From contig JAULSU010000002.1 in the NCBI GenBank assembly GCA_030512335.1, forward strand, positions 4,774,001-4,838,000: a stretch of 64,000 nt of DNA, read 5' to 3'. Positions 53,272-63,664 of the stretch are shown here, in pieces. The notes under the pieces are model-generated. The model saw only the letters and a list, made by a program, of their open reading frames with translations, ran no database searches and was not told the origin of the DNA. Source of the DNA: Immersiella caudata. Taxonomy: Eukaryota; Ascomycota; Sordariomycetes; Sordariales; Lasiosphaeriaceae. Each line of letters starts with the position of its first letter. Within the stretch, counting starts at the first letter, position 1. The translations under genes and the position numbers were made by a program.

Positions 53272-53785
53272 CGTGAGGTCGTCGTTGCTGTTATCACACC
53301 GTTTCCCTATCGAGTGATACAGGAGGAGTGCGGTCGAGTGAGGCTCTCGTGAGAGGAGGTGTGGAGGGCACGTTGCATTGCCGAGCAGTGGATTGTAACC
53401 CGTCCCTCTGGGTTCGCCTTTCATCCTACATGTCTTTATAACAATGCGGGAAGGCACGGCCAGACAGGGCAGCCATCTCGCAAAACCATCCGAGGTCGCA
53501 TCCGAGGTCGCATCCGAGGTGCCCCCACGGTGTGTGCTGCGCGCTATGAACGACTGCGAAACTATCGATCCATGGTGTCCCGAAAAATCGTTCAAGCGGC
53601 ATCCGGTCCTCTGGAATCCATGCCAAGGCACCCAAGCTTTGCTCAGCGCTCGACGGCTGCCGGGATGCGACAGACATCAGATCGGCACGCGCGCGCGCGG
53701 GGATATCTGTACAAAGTATATGCGCAAGTTTCGTCCAGTTAGACGCCGGACATTTAGAAACAATCCCGGCTTGCATGCTAATTTA
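53272..53785. other. intergenic, ferric reductase promoter
   Basis: No gene I can support. It includes a 12-base tandem repeat near its middle. Confidence 0.4.
53487..53522 (+). repeat. 12-base CATCCGAGGTCG tandem repeat, three units
   Basis: Two perfect units and a third with its last two bases changed. Confidence 0.9.
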
Positions 53786-54895
53786 CTACCGTATGCGGGG
53801 AGGGAGTCTTGGCATGTCGCCTTCGCATACCAACAATGTCTTTGCAAAGTTCACGCCAAACCTCGCCGAGCTTAGCAGCTTCGAGCTGGGCCGTGCAAGC
53901 GATGGCGGCTTGCCAGTGATCCAAAAAGGGGTGTCATTGACTTGTGATCCCAACCACTCTTTGAGGCCTGTCGAGACACTCTCCGAAGGGCTGTCCTCTC
54001 GGGATGGCCTTTGCTGAAAGATCCACGAGAATGTTTCAGGAAAGGGTGTTTGGATTTGATTTTCTCGTGCGTTGATGTCGTCAAAGTTCAGGGTTGCCAG
54101 AACTCGCTTAGAGGCATACCTATCCTCGTCACTGGTCGGGACCGATGGTTCAAGGGGCTCCAGAGAAGCGTAGTGGCTTGTTGCAGTGATAGAAGTCCAA
54201 AGACCTTCCGCAACTCGACCTCTTTCAGTGTCGGTTGCCATGGGCCGGCTGCGCGAGATGCTTTCAAATTCGGGCTGCAAGCTATGGACAGCTTTCCTCA
54301 GACGGCGAACAGTGTCGAGAGTCTCCTTGACACCACCATCGACGGTATCGAGCTTCCTGCGAGTCTCCTTGGCATCCTCGCTAGCGGAATACAAGCGTCA
54401 GATCCTAGCCGTTGGGAAACGCAAACGGAGAAATGAAAGAAAGAAAACGTACAGGAGACACATGATGACACTCATGGTGGTGCGCTCCCGAATATTCCGC
54501 AGTTTGCTCTGCAAGGCGTCAAGCTCGTGCTTCTTGACCACGCCGCGGACAGACACAAAAGCCAGAGAACCTCGGGCTCGCAAGCCCTGGCCAGGCTTCG
54601 CGGTCAACGTGTCGGCCAAACGTTGCAGTTCGTGCTCGGCTTGGCTGCATTCAGCGGCAAGCTGTGAAAGAGGCTCGAGTTGATCGGGGTACCGAGTCTG
54701 GAGACTTGCGCATGTTTCTCTGGCGCGTGATGCGTTGTTCGACAATTGGCGCAGCTCTGTCTCGAGCGCCGACAGCGCAGCGGGGCGACCATCGTCAGAA
54801 CTCTGAGCTTGCAAAAAGAGTAAGACGAGCTTGGACCCAAAGTCGACAAAAGTGATGACGCCCGTCGCAATGGCCAGAGCGCTAAAGGGTTCCAT
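53786..54895 (-). CDS. Truncated NLR: N-terminal domain only, cut at the P-loop
   Basis: Exons 54895-54453 and 54380-53786 encode 345 residues. The start MEPFSALAIATGVITFVDFG is the standard opening of the N-terminal domain found before NACHT in many fungal receptors (SesB/NACHT_N type), followed by long helices (ETELRQLSNNASRARETCAS). The second exon reads up to the canonical pre-NACHT motif TFSWIFQQRP..STGLKEWLGSQVNDTPFWITGKP. Instead of the usual GSGKST it switches to PSLARPSSKLL and stops 28 codons later. The break coincides exactly with the Walker A motif. This could be a deletion relic or a deliberately short signalling or decoy protein. The ORF itself is intact. Confidence 0.78.
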
Positions 54896-55312
54896 TGCTG
54901 ATCCTCGACCTTGGCCGATCCGGCATGCAGGTTTGAAGAAATGAATGAAGCGCAAAGCCTGCGCGAGATCAGGGAGCAATGAGGTCTGCTTCTCCATCTC
55001 GTGACTCTGGTGGCAGGCGCAACCAATGGCGGGGCGGAAGCTCCAAGGAAATGTTCGTGCTGCCATTGGCAGCCGAAGCAACATAGAAAGTGCAAGTGCA
55101 ACCCGCATCCCAAAATGGAGATCCCCCGGTCCCGCCCGGTTTTGCCGTCGGTCACTGCAAGTGGAGAAAAACCATCTTTATAACAGCAACCTAGCTGGAA
55201 ATTGCATCAAACCGAGTCTGGGGCGGACACTTCAAACCACCAGAGCACATGCCCTAATTACTCCATTACTTTCTACTTCGTTATTAGCTAGATGCAAGAT
55301 GGCTGAATCCCC
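54896..55312. other. intergenic, no gene seen
   Basis: This is the promoter side of the truncated NLR and the 3' side of the Thr-rich gene; no coding motif. Confidence 0.4.
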
Positions 55313-56314
55313 TCACAACAACGGCCCACAAGGCCCCCGGAATATATTGCTCCCCTCTAGCGGAACATACACAATCACCTCATCAACACCCAGCGGACAC
55401 TGCGCACTGACTGGACCGCCAGTCCCCGGATCACTCTTCACCAGTAGCTGACACTGCCCTAAGCTGTTAAACGCAGATGCAACGCAGTCCAAAGTATTCC
55501 AGCACAACCGACAACACTCGTTTGCGTTGTTGATTCCACCCGGCGAGAGCACCACGTTGCCAACCCCAGTGTTGCCCTCTTCAAGGCTGACTGCCACCGA
55601 GCTATCGCAGTAGTCGACGGTTGCGGTGCTGGTGGCTATCGTTGATGATGTTGTGACGGTGGTGGAGGTGAAGGTGGTGATGGATGTCGAGATTTCCAGA
55701 GTAGTTGACGTGGAGATTTCGGTGGTGGTCGTCGTGTCGGAAGAGGTCGCTGTGGAGGTGGCGGTCAATGTGCTGCCAATGGTGGTTGCAGTGATACCGA
55801 GGCGACTGCAGAGGGAAGAGAGTTTGGAGGGGCGATGGGTGAGCCAGGAGGTGCGGGTGGCGAGATCCGGGCAGGACGGAGATGCGCCGCCGCGGCGCTT
55901 GACGGTGACGGTGACAATAGGAGGAGGAATATATGTGGTGGTGGTTGTGGTTGACAGGGTGATGATGATCGAGGTGGAGATCTCGGTGGCTGTGGTGTCC
56001 GTTGTGGTGGTCGAAGTTTCGATGACGGTGGACTCGACAGTGTCAGTCTCGGTGATGGTGACGGTGGTGAAGCCCGTGGTAGTTGCAAACGATGTGGCCG
56101 TCAACGAGAGGAAGCTGCTGCAGAGCTCAACCGCTTGGCTGTGGACGTTGTCGATGCAGCTGGGCGGGAAAGGGGCGCGACAGGACCCGACAAGATTGCC
56201 CAGCGCTTTTCCGCACTGCTGGCCGCAAAATGGGGTACCATCGCCGAATTGGAAAGCTGTGGACAGTGATGCGCCCACCGCCACCACCGCCGCAAGCCCC
56301 GACGGGCGATGCAT
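55313..56314 (-). CDS. Secreted Thr-rich protein with PAN/apple-like C-terminus
   Basis: One exon of 333 residues. A signal peptide (MHRPSGLAAVVAVGASLSTA) leads into a Cys-rich segment (PFCGQQCGKALGNLVGSC.., CIDN, LCSSFLSL). Two Thr-rich blocks follow (TTTTDTTATEISTS; TTTTTEISTSTTLEISTS), separated by VTVKRRGGASPSCPDL, a likely dibasic processing site. The C-terminus has a PAN/apple-like pattern (ANECCRLCWNTLDCVASAF, then QCQLLVKSDP). Such proteins are O-glycosylated wall or matrix proteins that may bind carbohydrate or protein. Its N-terminal half matches the layout of the protein at 46124, so the two may be distant paralogues. Confidence 0.82.
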   Translation of the reverse strand: MHRPSGLAAVVAVGASLSTAFQFGDGTPFCGQQCGKALGNLVGSCRAPFPPSCIDNVHSQAVELCSSFLSLTATSFATTTGFTTVTITETDTVESTVIETSTTTTDTTATEISTSIIITLSTTTTTTYIPPPIVTVTVKRRGGASPSCPDLATRTSWLTHRPSKLSSLCSRLGITATTIGSTLTATSTATSSDTTTTTEISTSTTLEISTSITTFTSTTVTTSSTIATSTATVDYCDSSVAVSLEEGNTGVGNVVLSPGGINNANECCRLCWNTLDCVASAFNSLGQCQLLVKSDPGTGGPVSAQCPLGVDEVIVYVPLEGSNIFRGPCGPLL

Positions 56315-58506
56315 CGTGTAATATCGTAACCTGGAAGACGAACGAGTGACTGGGTTGGCGATGAGGTTGATGGGACGATAATCGCGGGGACGCGCCCGTA
56401 TTTACAGGCGCTATTTGCAGCCCATGTTTGCATCACAGCCCCCAATTGTTGGTGTTTCATTGGACGCCTCTCAGCCACCACGCACTTGAAGTGCTGAGCT
56501 AGCCGGATTAGCCCAATGCAATTTCCAAAATCGCGTTTCCAAGACAGACGGTGTTCATCCACACAAAGCTTCACCGTGCCGTCAAAAACAGGGAGAAAGG
56601 GACAAGAGCAGCTGGCTCGCAGATAAAAAAAAAGTTGAAGGAGAAGAGCGCGGCGGCTGGGATCGCGATGGCGAGCAGAAGCGGTGCGGGTGCGCCTGAC
56701 GGGCGGTTGGTATTGGATGACTCGAAAACGTCTGGTGTGTAAAGAAAGAGAGGTCAGCTGCGCAAAATTCGTTTGACAACCAGCTACTCCATTGGCAGTT
56801 ATCCAGCGCCTTCTTCGCGGCGTGCCCAACTTCCTCCCATCCCTCTTTCAGGGCTTAGTTTTACCCATTAAAGCTTAACCAATCATTATCTTTGGTCGTA
56901 TTAGGGACAGGCGTGTCTAAGGCGGTCTTAGTGTCGGAGAAATTAAAAGGTATAGTGGGCGGTGATATTCAATTTGCACTCGTGTGAAGTTTGGGAAGCG
57001 TCGTCTGGCCTGGGAATAAAGTGGGTATCTAGAGGTATAAAGCGCTACGTCGATGTTCAGATAGCAGCAGGTAGCTTTGATATTTACTGCGTAGTTTCGC
57101 TACATAGCGTTATCGCGGAGCCAGGGACCACCAGCATTTATCTCTCACACGATTATCCTGGACAGGCTGGAGCCTTTTGGTGAGGGGAGGCACCTTTGTC
57201 GATAAGGTTTGATACAGGGCAGCGCCTTCCCGGTACGGACTCAGAGGGAGAAAATGAATGGCTGACCTGAACCCGCGCGGAGGTCCCACCTCCACGGCTT
57301 GGCGATGGGACTTCACATATGTTTCGTTGATGCTTTTCCTTGGAAGAGCCTGTAGGGAATAGATGTTGAAGGGTGGGAGGGGGAATTGTCGGAGGATATG
57401 CGCTGGGGACGTATCAGATGGCGGGCGTGAAGGAGGCTGCGGAGGGGTGTTTGATGAGGCTTTTGAAGTGGGCGGTGAGGAGTTTGTAGTTCAAGGAAGT
57501 TAGAACGTGATGGTTCATTTCCGAGGACGTACCGAAGGCCATGTTGTCGTCGAAGTTGGCGGCAACAACCAGACCATTGAAAAATCCAAGAGCTGCCTCG
57601 GGAAGGATGGATCCTATATCAATGTAAGTTGATTGAGGCAGTCTGGCTGATACCTAAGTCACGACTGAACCCAACTCGAAGAACGCATGGACCGATGACT
57701 GACGTTGATTCGCTGACGAGCGACAGTCGCTGTGCAGAAGGAGTCGTTTACTTTACCAGCAACGGAAGCCTGTCAGCGTGACCCATAGAGGATATATTGT
57801 TGCCCCACAAGCCGCTAGCTGACACGCGTATTTTAGGGGTTCTCTCGCGTCGGGCCGTTTGGGCGAGTTACGCAGCCACAAAAGCCAAATTGCATGAAGG
57901 GGAAGCCCGCGATCTCGATACTGAGGCTAGAGCGAGGTTGCTATACTTTTGGTTCATTTTGAGGCCCTGCAGGCACCAGTCGGTGTTGACCACCGTTCCC
58001 CTGACGAGAATTGTTTGAGTCCAGGGGGTGAGTCCACAGCGTAAAGGATCTTTGTTAGCGGCGGCACAGCCACGAGTTGGCGAGGGGCGCATCAAGCCTT
58101 TAAATTGTCGAATGGAGTCTCAGCCGCAGGGCAGGATTCCGGGTAGCAGTAGGCGGATGATCTTCAGTTTTCTAGCCGTGAGTTTACAGCGAATTGCGCC
58201 TTGAAGGATGGTAGCATCTTCGCTTGACATCGACACGGGCCTTTTGTTCGATCTGCCTCGTAGCTGCGGCCGCTCAATTGCAACGCCGATCTGATGGAGG
58301 ATTTACCAACCGTGATTGATTCAATATGCATTCAATCCATTCTGATGCAACAGCTGAGAGTTGAAAAGTATATAAGGGTCGACTTCCTGGCTTGAGATCA
58401 TCTCCATCTCCATCATCAGCATCATCTCAATCACACTCGTTCACATCAACCGCTCAACACGGCCAATCTCCTCAACCGCTTTCAAAACCATCCAAAACCC
58501 GCCAAA
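56315..58506. other. gene-poor 2.2 kb, one weak coding fragment
   Basis: No complete gene. On the minus strand, 57610-57430 reads SILPEAALGFFNGLVVAANF and, in another frame, LNYKLLTAHFKSLIKHPSAA, which look like eroded coding sequence that I cannot assign. The rest carries stops in all frames. Confidence 0.4.
58369..58376 (+). promoter_or_regulatory. TATA box of the LysM gene
   Basis: TATATAAG lies about 131 bases before the ATG at 58507, followed by a CATCATC- and CA-rich leader typical of highly expressed secreted-protein genes. Confidence 0.65.
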
Positions 58507-58835
58507 ATGCATTTCTCCATCTCTTACCTCCTAGCTGCCCTGCCCTGTAAGAACCCCCACTCAATACCCCTTACGTTCATATCGCTGATAATTTCCTCTC
58601 AGTCCTCAACATGGCCCTTGCCGCCCCCGCCGCTGAGCCCGTCGCCGAGTCACTCGACACCCGCCAGTTCGGCAGCCATCCCCGTGTCTGCCCCGGCAAC
58701 ACCCACACCGTCGTTGCCGGCGAGTACTGCTGGCTCATCGCCGACAGGAACGGCATGGACCTGACCCAGTTCCTCAACAAGAACCCCGGTCTCCAGTGCG
58801 AGAACCTCCAGATTGGTGCCAAGGTCTGCATTTAG
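58507..58835 (+). CDS. Small secreted single-LysM protein
   Basis: Exons 58507-58546 and 58603-58835 encode 90 residues. The signal peptide (MHFSISYLLAALPFLNMALA) spans the intron. After a short acidic linker, one LysM repeat fills the C-terminus: HTVVAGEYCWLIADRNGMDL, then FLNKNPGLQCENLQIGAKVC. Four cysteines could form two disulfides, as in other small LysM effectors. LysM proteins bind chitin or related glycans. Secreted ones in fungi shield hyphae or mask chitin from hosts, and saprobes use them against competitors. The intron inside the signal peptide is normal for such genes. There is nothing broken; the TATA box and leader suggest strong expression. Confidence 0.9.
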
Positions 58836-59288
58836 ATGACTACAGACATGACGGGTATTTAGTTGTATAATAGAGACAAAAATAAACGACGTGATGCCTC
58901 GATCTTTTTCCCCAAATTTTCCGGATGTCTTGCATTGCTCTTCGATGCCATCAATCCGCTGGTGTTGGACAGGGCCACTTGGACATCGGGCGATGGACGC
59001 GTGTGGCCAGCCGAGGTTGCCGGATGAAAAGCTGGCGTAACGGACCCTTGATTCAGAGAAAATTTTCAATGCGTAACTGTCGGCCGCAAATACCATCATG
59101 TGGAAGTGGGCCCAAAGTCGTCATCTCTTCCATCCGCTCCTTCCAAGTCTTTCCCAAACCGATCAGAACCGCATGGCACTGCGACCGACCGTGCTTCTTG
59201 GTTTCGGCAGCTGCTGAACGTCATTTCTTTGCTACGCAATTATTACACTTCACTCTCTCCCATTCGGTGTCGCGTTTTGGGGGTGGAG
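58836..59288. other. intergenic, no gene seen
   Basis: 3' region of the LysM gene (an AATAAA-like AAATAAACG near 58879) and leader of the OPT relic. Confidence 0.4.
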
Positions 59289-59972
59289 ATGAGCTCCCCA
59301 CCAGCGATCGACAGCCGTCTTCGCTCAGACAGGATGATGCATCCGAGCATCAGTTTGCGGGCTCTGGCCGCTGGCCTGTTCATCGGCCTCCTCATCAATC
59401 TATCCAACACCTATTATGGTCTCCGGGTCAATGTGGCCAATCAAATGCCCATGGTCTCGACTCTCTTCGGCTTTATCAGTGTCAGATTATTCTCTCGATA
59501 TCTCACAGCGCCCATCACTCCTGACGAAAAGGTCCTCCTTCTCAGCGTATCGACTGCTGTGGAATGTATGCCCGTCACTGCCGGGCTCGTTGGTATCATC
59601 CCCGCGCTCGAATACCTCGTCACACCTGATGAAGGCGGACCGTTGCGGCTATCGTTGGGCAGCCTCATGCTATGGTCAGCTGGGCTTTGCTTCTTCGGTC
59701 TGATATTTGCTGTCCTACTGCATCAGCAACTGGTCATCGGCGAGAAGCTTCCTTGGCCTGGAGCAAGGGCCACTGCTCAACTCATCCGAACTCTGCACGA
59801 CGAACCTGCGAAGCCCGAACCAGGATGCGCCTTGTCGGCGGAAGCGGACCCGACCGAGTCCCCCGCAGACCAACATGATACCGACGCCATACCGGGGGAA
59901 CAAGAGTCCCCTCCTTGGACACAGCTCGGCCGCCACGTCAAAAGAACCGAGATATCGTTAGTCGACCAGTAG
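59289..59972 (+). pseudogene. N-terminal fragment of an OPT-family transporter
   Basis: The ATG at 59289 opens a 227-codon ORF with the start of a fungal oligopeptide-transporter-type protein: LRALAAGLFIGLLINLSNTY, then YGLRVNVANQMPMVSTLFGF, PITPDEKVLLLSVSTAVECM, PVTAGLVGIIPALEYLV, a further membrane span, and PWPGARATAQLIRTLH. Full-length members have more than a dozen spans and 600-900 residues. Here the frame ends in TAG (59970-59972) after a polar stretch, and no later OPT motif appears downstream. The reading after the stop (EHLKLAGIGASWRRGKRPAY) is polar and not OPT-like. I call it a truncated relic; transport activity is implausible. Confidence 0.75.
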
Positions 59973-60267
59973 AAGTCAGATCAGCCCGATGGGCCGGACA
60001 ACGATGACTTGCCTGAGCATCTGAAGCTGGCAGGCATCGGTGCTAGTTGGCGCCGAGGCAAACGGCCCGCTTATTACGCGTCGCAGCCATTCTGCAAGGA
60101 GTATGAGGAGAAATCCTACAAGTGCCCCTTTACCCACAGAGCCATGTTGTGGCGGTGGTAAGCGGTCCCATATACCGAAGAAAATATGCATGCAGTGGGA
60201 GAAATGGGTCATCAAAGGAGCTTTCAAGTGCCTGTTTGCATCTTAATAACGCCTCTTCCCGTTTAGG

Positions 60268-60737
60268 AGTGTCGCGAAGAATATCAGCAAAGATGAACGC
60301 GGCTTCTACTGGCGTCGCTCCGAAATCTACCGCAAGTGGCTTTTCGACAGGGTCTTCGAAGCCGACTCACCCGATTGCATCACCGTCTAGGCCTTACTAC
60401 ATCCTGAGCGGATACTCATCGCTCAACATGTCGCCGATGATGAAGGCTCCCGAGGTTACCGCGATTGGTAATGCTCCTCTCTTCTGATTGACTTGTGAAA
60501 TGAAGGCTGACGAATAGCGGAGACAGTTAGTGATATCGAGTACCACTCGCTCGTAACAAAAAGGGCGAACCGCTCCCCATCGCGGCCTCTGTTATTGGAG
60601 CCCCAGGGACCGATCTCGTGTTGGTTGGCGTTGTTGAGAAGGCTCTCAAGGCGGCGGACATGCCACTTCAGGTGCAGACTGGGTGTTTTGTCTACCGTTT
60701 AACCAAGGATCGACTGGATCCTACAAGGAATAGATAG
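60268..60737 (+). pseudogene. C-terminal relic of a fungal amidase
   Basis: After a possible acceptor (TTTAG at 60262-60266) the sequence reads SVAKNISKDERGFYWRRSEI, then YRKWLFDRVFEADSPDCITV and a TAG. Another frame holds YYILSGYSSLNMSPMMKAPE and VTAI, followed by an intron-like GTAATG to ATAG, then VSDIEYHSLVTKR and finally, in yet another frame, EPLPIAASVIGAPGTDLVLV. These are the closing motifs of the amidase-signature family in their usual order. The catalytic Ser-Ser-Lys region is absent. At least a stop and two frame changes are present. Confidence 0.65.
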
Positions 60738-61109
60738 GAGCCAGGTTATTTGCGACTGAGCGATAGAATAAAATGTCTTGAGCTCCCTCGTGTTTCTAGA
60801 AACCTAACAAAGGTGGTGCTGCAAGGCTCCGGCCAGAAGTGAAGGGCCATCTGCCCCATGCGAAAACGCGTTGTCCAGATCTACGAATGCCTTCAGCAAA
60901 AAGCGAACTTGTATCAGCTACACTATAAGCGGCCTTGTTTTACATCTTCAACGGCCTGTTTAACATTAAAGAAGGCCTGATGAACATCGATGCACTGGCG
61001 AAAGGGACCCTTTCACCAGACCGGAGCCTTCTTACGTGCTCACCAACCCCCAAACCCACCATCTTCGACGAACCCACCGCCTGGAACTGGACCGGTGCCT
61101 TGTCTTCCA
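60738..61109. other. unassigned remnant sequence
   Basis: A plus-strand frame (60935-61141) reads FYIFNGLFNIKEGLMNIDAL, then LTCSPTPKPTIFDEPTAWNW; it looks like the C-terminal tail of a protein I cannot identify, with no gene body in front of it. Confidence 0.4.
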
Positions 61110-62015
61110 TCAAGACCCTCTCGCTCTCGCAACCTCTTTAACCCTCCTCAGCCGCCTCGATGAACACTCACTAAAACTTTTCAACCTGTCAGTCTTCCTG
61201 CCAGTCGCCGGCACACTTCCTCTCCAACTCACCTCATCCACCTCCACTCCCTCCTTCAACTTTGCATCCCTCTCCTCCGCCTTCCTCCACCGCTCCATCT
61301 CCTTCTCACTACGCTCCCAAAACCCAGCACCATCAACACAATACATCCATAACTTTGGACACTTCGCATGGTACGACCGCGTCTCACCGTTCGGTTGCCT
61401 CACCGTACTCATCCAGTCCCTCGCGTAGAGCAAAACCCCTTTCATCGGCTTCCAATTCTCGCCTTCATAGATCTCGGGTGTCTTCTTGCCGTAGAGGTAG
61501 TCTCGCAGCGCGATGACCAAGTCCCCTTTTGTTACTCCCTGGGGGTTTTCAACAAGGATACTCGGTTCGACGATGGGGAGGCAGCAGGGGCAGGATATTT
61601 CGCAGTTTGGGGCTTTGGTGAAGAGGTTGATGGCGAATTTTTTGACGGGTGGGGTGGTTAGAAAGTCGGGGATTGAATGGTCGGTGTTGATTGTGTCTAG
61701 GAGGGTTGTGAAGATGGAGTGCCAGTGGGATTGGAAGGCGTTGAATTGCTCTGGGGTTAGGTCGGCAGGTAAGGATGGGCTGGAAGGGAAGGCGTCGCGG
61801 GTTGTGTTGATGATGGCGGCGATGATGGGTGACCATTTTTCTATGGGTTTTTCGTCGTCGTCGTATTCCCATTCTTCTCTACTGTAGCTGGAGTCGTGTT
61901 CAGAGTCCGAGTCCGAGTCCGAGTCCGAGTTGGGGCCGAGGGCTGGTGCCGTCATCGCAGCTGCGTCCTCAGTGTCGCTGCGGGTTGGGTTTACGGGGAC
62001 TTCGGCAGGGCTCAT
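61110..62015 (-). CDS. Hypothetical protein with acidic DSDSDS tract
   Basis: One exon of 301 residues with no signal peptide or membrane segment. An acidic N-terminus contains a DSDSDSDSDSE repeat (GAGTCC units at about 61904-61930 on the plus strand). The central part reads CEISCPCCLPIVEPSILVEN, then PQGVTKGDLVIALRDYLYGK and LYARDWMSTVRQPNG. The PxGVTxGDxxxxLRDYLYG motif recurs in unnamed fungal proteins, so this is likely a real conserved gene, but I know no function. The C-terminus is basic and helical. It is transcribed head-to-head with the hydrolase at 62559. Confidence 0.7.
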   Translation of the reverse strand: MSPAEVPVNPTRSDTEDAAAMTAPALGPNSDSDSDSDSEHDSSYSREEWEYDDDEKPIEKWSPIIAAIINTTRDAFPSSPSLPADLTPEQFNAFQSHWHSIFTTLLDTINTDHSIPDFLTTPPVKKFAINLFTKAPNCEISCPCCLPIVEPSILVENPQGVTKGDLVIALRDYLYGKKTPEIYEGENWKPMKGVLLYARDWMSTVRQPNGETRSYHAKCPKLWMYCVDGAGFWERSEKEMERWRKAEERDAKLKEGVEVDEVSWRGSVPATGRKTDRLKSFSECSSRRLRRVKEVARARGS

Positions 62016-62558
62016 GATAAAGCGATAAAAGCCAGGGTGGACGTGAAGAGCCTGACCAAGAATGCAGTCGGGATGTTGTTGAAGATATATTTTCGAGGGA
62101 TCTGACTCAACGGGGAACTACTGCACCTCGGGTTGCCTCATGGGCGGTGATTGGCCGCCGCTTTTTATGACGCACTTGTTCGGCGCATCGCCACAATTTT
62201 GGTGCAATCCGTCCGGCCTCAGCGGGTCCTCAAATCCTCACTGGATCGACTAACAATTGTAGGAGTTCCCGCAGCAAGGACTTCTATCTATCATTGGTTA
62301 CCAGCCAGTGTTCAAAACGTAACAAGAAGTACCTTGAGCGCAATCAGGCGGTGTTCTGCGGAAGATGACTCCCCGATTGCGGCTTCCAAGCCACCGACTC
62401 CGCATCATTGGGCGCTCCTTCCCGACATGCAGCCTCCCAAAACATGCATCCAACGAGGAAACAGCCGTTCAAAACTCTAAATCAACCAACATCTCATCCC
62501 ACCTCCGACCAATACATTCCCTAGCTCACCAATCCACTCTGCAGAAACACCCACCAAA
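62016..62558. promoter_or_regulatory. Divergent promoter region
   Basis: About 540 bases lie between the starts of the hypothetical protein and the hydrolase. No coding motif. Confidence 0.4.
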
Positions 62559-63628
62559 ATGTTGGTCGACTTCTTAGCCTACTTCAACCGCATCAACCTC
62601 GTCTACAAGACACTCGACGGCATCCCCTTCGAAGCCGCCGTGCTCATCCCCAAGTCCCTCACCCCGGACCCCGCCAAATCTTACCCGGTCCTCGTGCACT
62701 TCCACGGCGGCGCACTCATCGTCGGGACTAACCCGGACCCATCTTTCTTCGCACGCTGGTAACTTCCCCTTCTCTCAATCCTCGAAAGTATATTCCTTGT
62801 ACCATTAATTCTCAGGATCATCGAACTCACAACAACCACCCCCGCAATCCTCATCTCCCCCGCCTACCGCCTCCTCCCCGAATCCACCGGCGCCGACATC
62901 CTCGATGACGTGTCTTCCTTCTTCACCTGGCTACACACTTCCTTCCCCTCTTCTCTTCGCTCTGCTTTCGCTTCGTCCCCGTCGGACTCCCCCGCACCGG
63001 ATCTCTCCCGCATCGCCGCAGTAGGCGAATCCGCCGGCGGATACCTCTCCATCCAAGCCGGGTTGCTATTCAATTCCCACGCTAAAATCCGAGCCGTGGG
63101 CGCGGCATACCCAGCTCAATATCCCGATGCGGTAGCGTATAACGCGAGGAAGTTAGGAAACGCAGAGGCGGAAAAGGTGGTAGATGGGTATTTGGAGAGG
63201 GTGAAAAGAGGGGAGATGCCAATGAGGGTGTCGTCGCCGTGGCCGGAGGGGAAGGAGTTGGTCGAGGCGATGTGCGTGACGGGGAGGCATCGGGAGATGA
63301 TGGGGGAGGATGAGAGGTTGAGTATTGGTGGGGCGACGAGGATTGCGAGGGAGGGGGGGTGGGATGTTCCGCCGGTATGGGTTATTCAGGGGGAGGATGA
63401 TGATTTGGTGAGTTTCTCTGTTTGGGTGGAAAATGGGTGGGATACTGACGGGTGCAGGTTCCGAAAGCTGGGGCGGATTTCGTGGTGGGGGAGATTAGGG
63501 AGGTGCTTCCTGGGGTGCCGGTCAAGTATACAGTTGAACCGGGACCGCATCTGCTTGACCTGGAGTGTAGGCTTGATGTGCCGTGGGTGAAGGAGGGGGT
63601 GGAGTTTATGCAGAAGCATTGGCTTTGA
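62559..63628 (+). CDS. Alpha/beta hydrolase (HSL-like esterase)
   Basis: Exons 62559-62758, 62816-63407 and 63458-63628 encode 320 residues. Motifs of the alpha/beta-hydrolase fold-3 (hormone-sensitive lipase) group occur in order: oxyanion-hole HFHGGALIVG, SPAYRLLPES, nucleophile elbow AAVGESAGGYLS, acid VIQGEDDDLVP (completed across intron 2) and His in VEPGPHLLDL. Both introns are in phase with clear acceptors. The protein lacks a signal peptide, so it is an intracellular carboxylesterase or lipase-like enzyme; substrate unknown. All catalytic positions are intact. The second half is rich in GGGGAG, and the codon usage there is purine-heavy on the plus strand, but the frame is continuous. 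Confidence 0.88.
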
Positions 63629-63664
63629 TCAGGAGTCATTAGTCAAGGTCAGCCGCGGTCGAGG
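63629..63664. other. short convergent spacer
   Basis: Only 36 bases separate the stop codons of the hydrolase and the minus-strand Cys-rich gene, so their 3' UTRs must overlap. Confidence 0.5.

Noticed and set aside
47488..53522. CRISPR-like arrays from the short tandem repeats
   Set aside because: The repeats are adjacent without unique spacers and the organism is a eukaryote.
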